Positions 1 to 10,000 of a DNA stretch of 64,000 nt are shown one piece after another. The notes under the pieces were generated by a model. It worked only from the letters and a program-made list of their open reading frames with translations, was not told the origin of the DNA and searched no databases. Both the position numbers and the translations under genes were made by a program. The number at the start of each line of letters is the position of its first letter. Within the stretch, counting starts at the first letter, position 1. Origin of the DNA: Clusia tigrina (taxonomy: Eukaryota; Arthropoda; Insecta; Diptera; Clusiidae). Location of the stretch: the NCBI GenBank assembly GCA_920105625.2, contig OV050030.1, positions 151,507,488-151,571,487 on the forward strand, written 5' to 3'.

Positions 1-315
1 AGACTCGATAAATGCAACTTTCTGCAAATAAATATTGTTTTTTTTTTTTAACGTAGAATGTTGTTCTCTGATCTCTGTTTTGTGATTATTTTTCTGCTTG
101 ACAACAACCGTTAAATCTGTGGATACATATGTACATATGTATGTACATATGTATGGATTTAAATTTTTGTGTATTCATTGCTTTTTTTTGCTAATGGTCT
201 TTTTTTCCTATTTGGGTCATCGTTGTCCGCGTGATTTCATTTGCAACAATTCGTGATTTCGCTAACATCTCGCTATACGGTCGTTAAAACAATTGAAGGT
301 TAACAATTAAGGAAA

Positions 316-1933
316 AAAATAGAGATTCTGGACAAGTTGAAAAAAGGCCATACGGTAAAATTTATTTGTGAAAAATACAAAATAAATAAATCTACTGCTT
401 GCCGCATTAAGCAGAGCGAAAATAAATTAAGAAAATTTATTGAAACACCGAGTGTGGACCTGGAAAACGATGCACGTTGAAAATTGCCGGATTTCCAAAA
501 ATGGAAAGTCGCTTATGTAGGTGGTTTTTAAAACAAAGATCACGGAACGTCCCACTTTCAGGTGATATTTTGCGTGCAAAGGCATGTGACCTCCATAACA
601 TAATCAAAGAAAAGCCTGGTGGGTTTAACGCCAGTCCAGGCTGGCTGATAAATTTAAAAAAACGACACGGCATTCGATTATTGAAAATCTGTGGCGAAAA
701 ATTATCGAACAAAACGCACCTAGTAGACCCCTTTGTAGAAAAAATTAAAAAAACAATCGAAGAGCTCGGATTAACACGGAACCAAATTAACAACGCGGAC
801 GAATCCGGTCTATTCTTTCGACTTTTACCAGACAAAACATTTGTGAGTGCCAAAGAAGCATCTGCTCCTGGCCGCACAACTTCTAAGGAAAGAGTAACAT
901 TTTTACCTTGCACAAACGCAACTGGTCTCCACAAACTCAAGTTGATGGTCATAGGTAAATCCGTTAATCCACGAGCTTTCAAAAATGTCTGCAATAATCC
1001 AGTTCTATATAAAAGCAGTAAAAATGCTTGGATGACATCTTCAAATTTTTAACAATGGTTTAAGAACACATTTGTTCCTGAGGTAAGTGGGACATTTAAT
1101 ACAAATCTCATTGACTTTGTATGTAAGGCATATCTATGTTTATCAACTTTAGGTAAGGCAGTTTTTGAACTCTAAAGGATTACCGCAAAACGCGTTACTG
1201 CTTCTAGACAATGCCAGTTGCCACCCAAAAGACGGTCAATTTAAAAGCGACGATGGAAACATAGTAACGATGTGTCTTCCACCGAATTGCACTGCTCTAC
1301 TTCAGCCGCTAGAACAAAATGTTATCAACTTGATAAAGCTTAATTATAAAAAAGGTCTACTCGAAGATCTCCTAGCAATTGGAGTGAGAGATTTTGATAC
1401 AATGCTCAAGGCATTCGATTTGAGAAAAGCGGTACGTCTGTTAGCTTACGCATGGGAAAAGGTACCCACGTCGACAATCGAAAAGTCCTGGAATATTTTG
1501 TTCGCAGACCCTAATAATGAATGGACTAATGCAGATAACTTGCCATTGAGCAGTTTAAGAGATGAAATAATTCGGGAGAACGCAACGATTTCATCCATAG
1601 CAGGATTTCTACAAATAATGCAGCCTGAACAAACGTTTTCTCACGGTGATGTCCATGAATGGGTGCGCGAGCTACCTGAGATATCTCATGATCTAAGTGA
1701 CGGAAATGAAACATCAGACAATGAAATTGTTGATGAGAATGTTGCGGAAGAACAGGGCGTCTGCAGAGGACGCCATTAAATCCATAAATACCATCATTCA
1801 ATGGGCTGAAGAAAATAATATTTGCTTAAGTCAAATTTTAACTTTGCAGGAAATAAAAGAAGCTGCTATGGCAAAGAAGTTAAAATCAAAACCAAAACAA
1901 ACACAAATTTCTAATTATTTTCAAAAACTATAA
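316..1933 (+). pseudogene. pogo/Tigger transposase, broken (CENP-B-type HTH + DDE + PIP-like tail)
   Basis: Cut-and-paste transposase of the pogo/jerky/CENP-B family. Order: N-terminal psq-type helix-turn-helix (about 316-480), CENP-B-type second HTH (about 480-700), then a DDE core. First catalytic Asp is in NADESGLFF (about 795-821); the second is in LLLLDNASCHP (about 1198-1230). The third position reads QPLEQ, a Glu where pogo normally has Asp. Lesions: a frameshift/stop near 478, TAA at 1050-1052 and a frameshift near 1770. A 70-bp GT...AG segment at 1083-1152 looks like an intron and restores the frame. The last residues, KQTQISNYFQKL (1895-1933), resemble a PCNA-interacting peptide. 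It cannot make a full protein as written. Confidence 0.8.
1083..1152 (+). other. putative spliceosomal intron in pogo transposase
   Basis: The segment begins GTAAGT and ends CAACTTTAG. Removing it joins ...FVPE to VRQFL..., which continues the transposase alignment and moves the reading from frame 3 to frame 1. Its 70 bp length is typical for fly introns. It lies between the two catalytic Asp blocks. Confidence 0.55.
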
Positions 1934-2115
1934 ACATTTGATATGTATTATTATGTAAAAAATAATTTACAAGAAATAAAAATTGAAGTATGAATTGGAA
2001 ATTTATTGTTTCTGACTTCTTTTTTATGATTTATTTATAGACTCGATTATTTCAACTTTTCGGTAATTGCAACCGCCCTGATTTCTATTCGGTTGCAATA
2101 ATCGAGTGTGTACTG

Positions 2116-3456
2116 TACCACACTCTATTACAAATTAAACCACTTGTACGTACATGAATATGTGCATACATATCTATGAACACTGATTCTCCGCATTTAC
2201 ATAGTATATGTATGATGTTCATGTTTGAAGTAAATTTTATGAACTTCAATATCTAGTATTAAGTGCATATCTTCTTTTTATAAATTGATTTACAAAGTTT
2301 TGTAAATAAAACCGTATACAATACAATAACCTATATATAAACATTTATTTCCTATGGAAAATGTAGTTCAACAATGTCCTGTTCTAACGCATAATAAACC
2401 ACTTTATAATCGAAAATTATTATAATCAAAAATCTATAAAATATTATTTCAAGTATTTAAAAATCCAGAAATTTTAAATTTATATTAGGATAAATAATGT
2501 TTAGTAAAACATATTTTAATATAAGGTGCGTCTTTTTGCCCATTACATTTGACATTTACCTCTAAAAATGTATATGTACATTATGTGTGCAGGGCTCACC
2601 CAAGTCGACTTGCTTGCATGTTTTTTCACAAACGCCATTCGAAATACTACAACCGGCAACACAATCGCTTTGACGTGGAGACTTGAGTTATGGAAACTAA
2701 TAAAAAAGTGCAAAAACTTCTTACTGCTTCGTGCTTATTTATGCGTGTGAACATGACTTTGGAGGTGTATCCACTTACATACATACATATATAGAAAATA
2801 CTTTAAATCAAATAATCTGTCTTGACCTATATTCGTGAATAATAGTTGGGACTTCTTTTCAGTTTTATTTTTTAATTATTTCTTCTTAATCTAAGTTCTT
2901 CTATGCAACTGCATGTTTTTTGTTATATATTATAATGATATTAATTTAAGTTAATTATTATTTTGTAAATAATGTATTAATATAAAAGAAATATGATATG
3001 AAATACATCTGCAAAATTCTTCCTTTTCCTACCATAAGATTAAAATTCAATATACGAACAACAAAAACTTCCTAAAATTGCACATATTCATTGACGAACA
3101 AAATGTTTGATTGGATTAGATTTTGTGAAATTTATGAGCTTCTTCAGACGAATTGCGCAAAAGCATCAAAAAACTAACATAACAAAGGTATTGAAATCGT
3201 ACAAAACTAACACAGTTTCATGCGCACATGAATTTATGTATGTGAGTTAAGAAACACCGTTATGACTATTTTTAGAAGATATAAATTTCATTGCTGTAAT
3301 GATCTGCTATAGCAGCAGCAATTCAATGTGGTTCAGTAAAATTATTTAATACTGGATAATTTATGCTAAAGTAGAAACTATTCTTATTATTTTTTATAAA
3401 AATAATTATTAGTTTGCTTTCAAAAAAAGGATGAACAATTAAAAAAATAAACATAT
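2116..3456. other. AT-rich stretch without recognised gene
   Basis: Apart from the TA target at its left edge, I see only short chance open frames, ATG/CATA-rich simple sequence (about 2150-2230 and 2775-2800) and A/T runs. No transposase, reverse transcriptase or RNA gene motif was found on either strand. Confidence 0.5.
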
Positions 3457-3525
3457 TTCTCAGCAGACTTGAACCCGGCATCATAAAATTGAAAGACCAA
3501 CGCTTTACCACTTGCGCTTCGATCT
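3457..3525 (-). pseudogene. tRNA-like relic (tRNA pseudogene or SINE head)
   Basis: On the minus strand the stretch holds a B-box-like GGGTTCAAGTC and an A-box-like GCGCAAGTGGTAAAGCG. The D arm can pair (GCGC with GCGT). A loop-like CTTTCAA would place TTC (Glu) as anticodon, but the anticodon stem pairs poorly. No terminal CCA or clean acceptor stem is visible, so it is probably a decayed tRNA or a tRNA-derived SINE promoter. Confidence 0.35.
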
Positions 3526-3970
3526 TTATAAAAGATCCTATGCATGCATATTTATTTTATATTGTCAAGTGTTCTAATATGCACGCATTATGCTTCGTCA
3601 TGACATGGCAAATCTTTCTTATACGCAAAACCATAAATGCTTTGTTTTCAGCCCCACTTTCCGAATAAGAAACCTTTGCCATACAGAAAATTTATTCTTG
3701 TGTATTTTAACCCAGCCACACAGAACAGAAAATAAAAATTTGATTTCAAATTAGTCGCTTCTGCTGTGAGCACACACAAAAACACACACACACTAAATTA
3801 TTCATACGAATGCAATACAACAATAGCCATGTGTGTGACTGCCGATGGATACCTATTGACGACTGCTTCGTGAAATTGCCGATCTGAATTCCAAAGTGGT
3901 TGCCAGCAATTTCAATATGTTGATTCTCACTCAAGAGAGCAATGTAACGTCTTATAGTATATTGTCTTTG
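3526..3970. other. gene-free stretch with (CA)n
   Basis: A short CA-rich microsatellite lies at about 3766-3795. No coding or RNA feature is recognisable. Confidence 0.4.
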
Positions 3971-4203
3971 CGCGTACTAACATTTCCATCTTCAATAAAA
4001 TTTATAGTTTTCAAAAAACTCACCAAAGAAAATTTAAAACAAAAATCATTACTCATCATACAGTGTGTTGAAGGCGTCGATTGTTGAACGGTTTAATCGA
4101 TCGTTGAACGAGATGGCGTGTAGGGAACCGATCATATAATTCGATTGATAATTATAAAGATCTAACCAATGAATACAATAAGAAAGTGCATAAATCTATA
4201 TAA

Positions 4204-4560
4204 ATGTATCCTAGTAAAATAACTCCTGCAATTGAACAATCATTATTACAAACCGCTTACAGTAATCTAAAAATTAACGATTCTCCGATATTTAGTTTTT
4301 ACGATCATGTTCACATCAGTATATATAAACATATTTTTGAAAAGAATTATACACCGAATTGGAAAGCAAACAAATTATTAAAATATATTTAATTCAAAAT
4401 ACGAATCCATCAATATACTCGTATATAATGTAGGCTTATCAGGATAACTTATCAAAGGTAGATTCTATGAAGATGAACTTTTAAAATCCCGTTATCCCGA
4501 TACATAATTAGTGGAGAATATATTTAGAACGAATGTTGGGAATCTCAAAGCAAAGTGAAA
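4204..4560 (+). pseudogene. Polinton/Maverick integrase C-terminal fragment
   Basis: The 62-residue open stretch at 4204-4392 carries the pattern typical of the C-terminal part of Polinton integrases: an ITPAIEQ-like lead, a D-HV-IS basic strand and FEKNYTPNWKANK, comparable to FxKGYTPNW in the family. Further on, GRFYEDELLKSRYPDT and LVENIFR (about 4450-4535) resemble the linker and chromodomain start that follow in Polinton integrases, but they are in another frame with stops. The catalytic DDE core is absent. Assignment is from remembered family patterns. Confidence 0.6.
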
Positions 4561-4717
4561 CATTATAAATATATGTAGTTATATACAAAGAAACACCTAC
4601 ACACACACACAACAAACACATACATATATATAAATGAAACATATATATTCATCTATAATAGAATTTTTTTTATTTTTTCCATTATTTGGTTAATTTTATT
4701 CAAGATGTCAATGACAC

Positions 4718-5110
4718 GGACCAAAATAGACAAGACGAAACGTGACGAGTAAGTTCAAGCATATGTAAATCAATGTAAATAGCCAAAATAGCCATACGTA
4801 TTTGATTGAAACTGAACGAAACATTTACACGTGACGATCGGTTCCGTAAGAACCGAACTGCAAACGTCTGCTACTCGTCATAACCGCTTCTTTGTTGAGA
4901 CGATTGTTGTTTTTTAAAGAAATTAAAATTAAAATGACGGAATTTTGCTACAATTTAATCGCCGCTGTGGGGGATGAGCTCGCAATTTATGTAAAAAGCC
5001 ATCCATCGATGCGTTTGATAGCGTCACATTTTGGGTTAAATGTCAAAATCGGCATAACGAGGGCAGACGTTCGTTTAATCGCTATCGTTACGTCTCGTCT
5101 CTTTTGGTCC
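4718..5110. mobile_element. MITE with GGACCAAAA termini (left arm only)
   Basis: The 393-bp segment has about 25-bp terminal inverted repeats: GGACCAAAATAGACAAGACG at the left, GGACCAAAAGAGACGAGACG read inward from the right. The right Polinton arm has the uninterrupted site (GACACTTAGTTTGAGC, reverse-complemented at about 19131-19146), so this is a real insertion. The flanking duplication is unclear, perhaps 3 bp (CAC/TAC). No transposase is encoded. The superfamily is not assigned. Confidence 0.7.
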
Positions 5111-5137
5111 TACCTTTAGTTTGAGCGGGAACAAAAT

Positions 5138-5781
5138 AAGGGTATTCAGTTGTTGAGGAAAAAAGTGTAAGAAGCAGATAGCAAAAATGTTTTGCCAATG
5201 AGCACATTTTAGTAATTTTTGAAATTACCTGAGTAAAAAAGGGCTGATTTGATCGTCATATTTTTTTTTGGAGTGAATTTGCGATATGCCGAGAAAAAGT
5301 GTTAAAAATATTTTAATCGAACATATTACAATAATAGCACTTCTTGATATGTGCAGCAAGAATGTTGTAATTGGAATAAATTTGGTTAATAAATACTATA
5401 TTAATTGGAATATTTTATAAAGAAAACAGTGAAGCATTGGAAGATGAAATACATGATGAGTTTGCAGCTTATTTTATTTACTTCTTCTCCTGTCAATTAC
5501 TTTACTTTGCGTTTATTCTCCTTTTTTATTTGAACTAAAGCAACCAACGGCCAAACAATCAAATATGAAAATTAACGAATTTCAAATTTAAGCAGCTGTT
5601 TAAAGTGATTTTGCTATGCTACGAAATTTACTATAGTGTTGACGTAGAGCACTGAGCATAAACTAGAGCACAAAGCAAACCAATGTATTTGATTTTTTAA
5701 AAGAGCAAAAGTGATATAATTTTCATTTTCTGCTTTTATGCTCCGTGGTTTGGTTTTTTGTATCAACAACTGAATGCCCTT
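5138..5781. mobile_element. MITE with AAGGGYATTCAGTTGTTGA termini, copy 1
   Basis: The termini are inverted repeats AAGGGTATTCAGTTGTTGA at the left and AAGGGCATTCAGTTGTTGA read inward from the right. AAT is present on both sides, consistent with a 3-bp target duplication, although TA would also fit. The interior has no recognised protein. The equivalent insertion sits in the right arm at 18677-19121, so it preceded the inverted duplication. This copy carries about 200 bp of interior missing there. Confidence 0.7.
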
Positions 5782-5904
5782 AATGACTTTAACAGCAAAT
5801 TATTTTCCACCATACAATTGGAAAATATAAATTACATTTCCATACATATCATACATACATATATTACATTTCCATACATATCAATGAATTCCGATGTGAA
5901 TTAT

Positions 5905-6425
5905 TCAAGATGTCAATAACACTAACTTTCAGCGGGAACACTATGAATTTAACAGCAAATTAGTTTTCACCAATACAATTGGAAAATAATTATGTATGCG
6001 GATTAGTAGATTTCCATACATATCATTCAATTTCGAATGTTAATTATCATAACAATTTATTTCATATTGGTGAACATGTTATTGAAATTCCGATGGGATC
6101 ATATGAATTTAATGATATTACAGATTACATATTGCTTGGATATGAACAAAAGCGAAGAGGAACTAATTATATTCTAAATATTAAACGAAGTAATAATGCA
6201 ATGTAATCGAAAATATATTCGTCTGCAGATAACATCTTCTTGAATAAAGAGCGAAGTATTGGTGTACTTTTCGGATTGAAGGAAACTGTACTCTCCGCAG
6301 GATTATATACGATTAGAATCTGATGATAACTGAAAATAATGTAATCAGTATCGAATGTAGTATTATTACTGGATATATAAATGATGCACCAGTACATACA
6401 CTGAATGAGTTTGCAATTTATGTTC
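5905..6425 (+). pseudogene. Polinton minor-capsid (penton)-type protein relic
   Basis: Reading from about 5910, the frame gives MSITLTFSGNT then NYVCGLVDFHTYHSISNV, a family-like NNLFHIGEHVIEIPMGSYEF block and LGYEQKRRGTNYIL, ending in a stop at 6204-6206. Beyond it come broken pieces GYINDAPVHTLNEF and VQPG. I associate this pattern with the single-jelly-roll (penton-type) capsid protein of Polinton/Maverick elements and related viruses. It lies downstream of the integrase relic and just before a major-capsid-like relic, as expected. Stops and frameshifts make it nonfunctional. The assignment is inference from memory. Confidence 0.5.
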
Positions 6426-6464
6426 AACCCGGATAGAAAATAGACAGAATATAATGGATATTCT

Positions 6465-7140
6465 CCCTATTTGCATTCATTTAATAACAATCATGAAATT
6501 TGTAGGACAATACAAAATGAGGATCATTACATTGATTGAGTCATTTCTCTGCCCGATGGTGTGGTTTCCAGAAATATTAAATTAAAAGATGATTGAATGT
6601 CAATGTTATTCAATAGAATTAGCTATGAGCTAAATGATATTGAGATTGATCGTACAAGATATTTGTATATAGCCACGACATTATATTTGTATATAGCCAC
6701 GAAATTATGTTTCATTAAGTTAGAGTGAAAGCGATATGGTCCTGAATGTAGTATGGTCATTTGAAGAAATATTCTTTGCTTATGATTATTCCAATTATTG
6801 TGTAACCCTTAAAATGCTGTTGTATTTCGCTGAGGACTATCATAAGGTTATATTAAATTTAAAACATGAATTGACACTTTTACGACCTAAATCAGATGCA
6901 AAAGCTTTCCACTTAACAGTTGCAGGGGCAGATAGTAAATTAAAACTACAATTACTACTTACAAATATCAGTTGGAAAGTATCAGACTGAAAATATATAT
7001 TTAACAAATTTGAAAATAGAAAGACTTTAACACTGTAATTTAGAAGCTGGAACTGTCATTTTAATCTAGCAATAGCTCAGGGAACAACAAACTTGTGGAA
7101 CGTTAAACTATCACCGCAAAATGAAAGGCTACGATTCGCG
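6465..7140 (+). pseudogene. Polinton major capsid-type protein relic
   Basis: Several frames carry pieces in the order expected for a Polinton double-jelly-roll major capsid protein: NNNHEICRTIQNEDHYI (about 6485), ISYELNDIEIDRTRYL (about 6617-6665), then LLYFAEDYHKVILN...ELTLLRP within the 84-residue open stretch at 6736-6990, and LWNVKLSPQNERLRF (about 7093-7140). These resemble the DEIRYELNGVEID, GFAEDY and LWxVK blocks I recall from the family. Frames are broken by stops and at least two shifts. It follows the penton-type relic. Confidence 0.55.
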
Positions 7141-7589
7141 CGAGAGAATACGAATTGTTGCTGGTAACCATTTGACTGGCCAGAGTTTTGCGCATCTCTA
7201 CGGGGTTAGGCACTGAAGATTTTTCAAATTTTGAATTCGTATTCATGCTAAAAGGGTCCCCAAACGAAGCCGCTAGTTCAGTGCGAATGTGTGGTCACTA
7301 TGAAAGGTCCCATGTGTATCTGCGCAAGGAGGGAGGTCATGCGACATATTGAGATTGATCAATGGTTAAGAAGTTTATCTGCGGAACAGGAAGCTTTATT
7401 AATTCATAATAGTTGACTTTCGTGTATATGAAAGAGGAGTTAAAGTATAATATGTATTTAATCGTTGTTCATTTTCGACTCTTTCCCTGAAACACTATTA
7501 AATTTTATCGATTTAAATACATATAAATAAATTAAATTCAAAGTTAATTAGATTTAAATTAAATAATAAACATTATACTAATCCTAATG
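7141..7589. other. unassigned stretch between Polinton and copia relics
   Basis: No protein family is recognised here. A 20-bp string (TTGAGATTGATCAATGGTTA, about 7354) recurs at about 8376 inside the copia relic; this may be chance. The part after 7440 is A/T-rich. Confidence 0.3.
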
Positions 7590-9312
7590 CATTCGCGAAT
7601 GAAGTGTATTTACCAGCATATACTCTGCTGCTCCCTTTGTTAAAACATCGGCAACCATTTGATCGGTGTCGTATGTAATTCAGTTTTATTTGTTTGCTCT
7701 TAATTTTTCACGAATGAACTTGGCCTTAATATCTTGATGTTTGGTTCATGGTGAATACGATTGATTTGCTGCTATATGAATCGCGATCTTGTTGTCACAA
7801 TTCAGCACCATTTCGTTCGTTGCTTTCGGAACAAGTTCGCGTTGTCAGTGGTTCAGCCACACAGACTCTTGAATCGCAGTAACGACCGACATATGTTCAG
7901 CTTATGTGGTTGAAAGCACAACTGTGTGCTGCTGCCTCGAAGACCATGAAATCGCAGCCTTCTGGAATGTAAAAAAATAACCAGTTGTTGAACGCCTATC
8001 ATCGACGTCGCCGGCCCCCCAGTCTGCGTCACAGTAGACAGTAATATTAGCAGACTTTTTCTGATAAACAAAGCCATTATTTATGGATCCTTTAAGGTAT
8101 CGCATTACACGTTTCACAGCGGCCCAATATGCTTTGCCGGCACTTATGCCGAACCGACTTAGCATGTTTACAGCGAAGCATATGTCAGCACTTGTAATTT
8201 GCGAAGGAAAAATTAAACATCCTATAGCTTGCATATAGGGAACTTCAGACATTTATTGTATTTTGTCATCGCCGGTTGGATTAATTTTCGACGTTAACTT
8301 TTTATTGATGTCGACTGGCGTAGAAATCGGATTGCATTCGTGCATGTTGAAGCGTTTTAAAACATCGGCGACATTTTGAGATTGATCAATGGTTATTGAG
8401 CCATTCGACTTATTTGGTGTAAAGAAATGCCCTTTATAGACGACGCCTCTCCAATGTCTTTCAATATGAATTTGCTTTACAACTGTTGCTCCATGTCGTT
8501 TGACAATAACAACACATCATCCACATAGATTGCGACAAAAAACAATTGTTTATTTTGTACACAATAGTAAATGCACTGGTTTGCATAACTACGCTGCAAA
8601 TCCAGACTAATGAGAACTTGCGTTTAGTTTTTCATTCATCGAAATCACCAGGTTGAGACTTCAAAATTTCTTCTTCAAGCTCGACATTAAGCAATTGATA
8701 CCTAGGTGCAAGTGCACGCAATAGACGAATTGACGTATATCAAACTACGGGCGCAAACGTTTCATCAAAGTCAGTGCCCTTTTGTTGGCATCTTGCTTTA
8801 TGATGGACCAGCTCACCGGCAGCAGTAGTTTTAATTTTAAACACCCACTTCGAGCTTATCGCCTTCTTTCCAGTTGTATATGAAAGAAGGCGATAAAATC
8901 CAAGTATGGTTTTCTTGAAGCGAAGCCAACTCATCTTGCAAGGCTGTCTTCCATCGTGGAGCATCAGGAGACATCAGCGCATCTTTAACGGTAACTGGAT
9001 TGCTTGTCAGGGCGTCGACTGCACACAATTTGTAGTTTGGTAGTAGGTAGTAGTTGTTTGGTAATTCCAGCGAATTTTCTGGAGCCAGCTGTTAATGTGA
9101 CGTATTCTCCTCTGAATTGGCAACATTTTCTTCAAGACCTAAATCAACAACAAGCGACGGGAAAAAATTGTTATTAGTTTCTGTTGTTTTTCAATAAAAA
9201 CTACGTCGCGGCTTATGACGATCTCTTTCATTAACGGATTGAATAGTCGATAAGCTTTTGATTCACAGCTATACCCAACTAAAATCCATTCAATCGATTT
9301 AGCGTCCAATTT
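7590..9312 (-). pseudogene. copia (Ty1/copia) Pol relic: end of IN, RT, RNase H
   Basis: On the minus strand from 9312 downward, pieces occur in normal copia order. LVGYSCESKAYRLFNP with ISRDVVFIE (about 9300-9185) lies downstream of the integrase core. WKTALQDELASLQEN and ISSKWVFKIK...HKARCQQKGTDFDETFAPVV (about 9000-8740) start the RT. ITIDQSQNVADVLKRFNM (about 8395) and CLIFPSQITSADICFAVN (8215 down) follow. RNase H gives VYCDADWGAGDVDDRRSTTGY (about 8050) and NCDNKIAIHIAA (about 7800). The RT YVDD region (8400-8740) is scrambled, and many stops are present. LTRs were not found. An inverted 15-bp motif near 8860-8897 suggests a local fold-back. Confidence 0.75.
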
Positions 9313-9990
9313 GAATTACTAATGAGTCATAGTGAGTAGACGTGTTTTTGGTGCTAACGAGTTGAGAGCGGTTTTTATGCTATTTGCCAGATATATTGAT
9401 CTGTTAATTCGCCTACGCTGTGACTGAGTGTCGGTGTTTGTGTTGAGTTTTTTCTTTCTGTTTTGACGATATAAAATAAAGAAACCCGTTTTTGCAAAAA
9501 TGTCATTGGCAACAAGACAGGCAGCACAAAGAAGATAGAAACAAAATTTGGCGCCAAGTTTGCACTTAACACCAAATGCAAACAGAGCAACTGCAGATAG
9601 GCTCTCTGACTCTGGTTTGCTGGCTGCATGGGATGAGCGGTTGTGTGACACTAACTAAGAGTAATCGGGTAATTATGACGTATGCATCGAGGCTTAGGCG
9701 GCACCGGCTGTTGACTTCCGCATTCTCCATGCGACGCATGGTATTAGTTCGAGTGTACCGAGATTCTGAAGCGAAACTGGTTACGAGCAAAGAGGCCGTG
9801 GATTCGCTCGTTGGCGCACCAGCAGCTACTAATTTACAATAATGTTGTCTTTTCCGTCATTCCTTATGCTTATTTCAAACTTAGCTATAAGTTTTCTTCT
9901 TTTTATTATTTTATTCTTTAATATATATTTTTAACTCTTTACTTTTTATATAGGTTTATCTATTCTTCCACTTCTTTCTATACATTTAAT
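9313..9990. other. unassigned stretch upstream of LINE endonuclease
   Basis: Overlapping short open frames of 74-110 residues occur on both strands (9319-9842), but none shows a recognisable motif and they overlap one another. The copia relic stops abruptly at 9312. The last 150 bases are T-rich. It could be a 5' UTR of the following LINE or part of another element. Confidence 0.3.
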
Positions 9991-10000
9991 TTGCTTTCTG

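Larger units (their letters stand above)
1..2115 (+). mobile_element. pogo/Tigger-type DNA transposon, 5' end cut by window
   Basis: Tc1/mariner-superfamily element of the pogo/Tigger branch. The 3' terminal inverted repeat, read inward on the minus strand, starts CAGTACACACTCGATTATTG and is followed by TA at 2116-2117, the expected target site. The window opens with CTCGATAAATGCAAC, which resembles the inner part of that repeat, so only the outermost bases of the 5' end are missing. A second, imperfect copy of the end motif lies at about 2040-2075. The body carries one broken transposase gene. Family assignment rests on the transposase motifs and on the TA target. Confidence 0.8.
3971..6390 (+). 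repeat. left arm of Polinton-derived inverted repeat
   Basis: This stretch matches the reverse complement of 18080-19903. Homology begins near GCGTACTAACATTTCC at 3973 and ends near GGATATATAAATGATGCA at 6370-6390. The arms differ by two features: a 393-bp MITE (4718-5110) present only here, and extra length inside a shared MITE (644 bp here, 445 bp on the right). Both arms carry the same integrase and penton-type relics, so this is an inverted duplication of element interior rather than an ordinary terminal repeat. Confidence 0.8.

Noticed and set aside
437..994. 185-codon minus-strand frame opposite the pogo transposase
   Set aside because: It is a shadow of the plus-strand transposase; it shows no motif and the plus strand has clear family blocks.
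4892..5119. 75-codon frame in the left Polinton arm
   Set aside because: It lies within the GGACC MITE and spans its right inverted end; it is absent from the other arm with no sign of a conserved protein.
3971..6390. Reading the inverted arms as the normal terminal repeats of one Polinton
   Set aside because: Each arm carries both integrase and penton-type coding relics, which terminal repeats should not; an inverted duplication explains it better.
9319..9842. Cluster of overlapping frames (74-110 codons) on both strands
   Set aside because: The frames overlap each other in several phases, carry no recognisable domain and lack supporting context.
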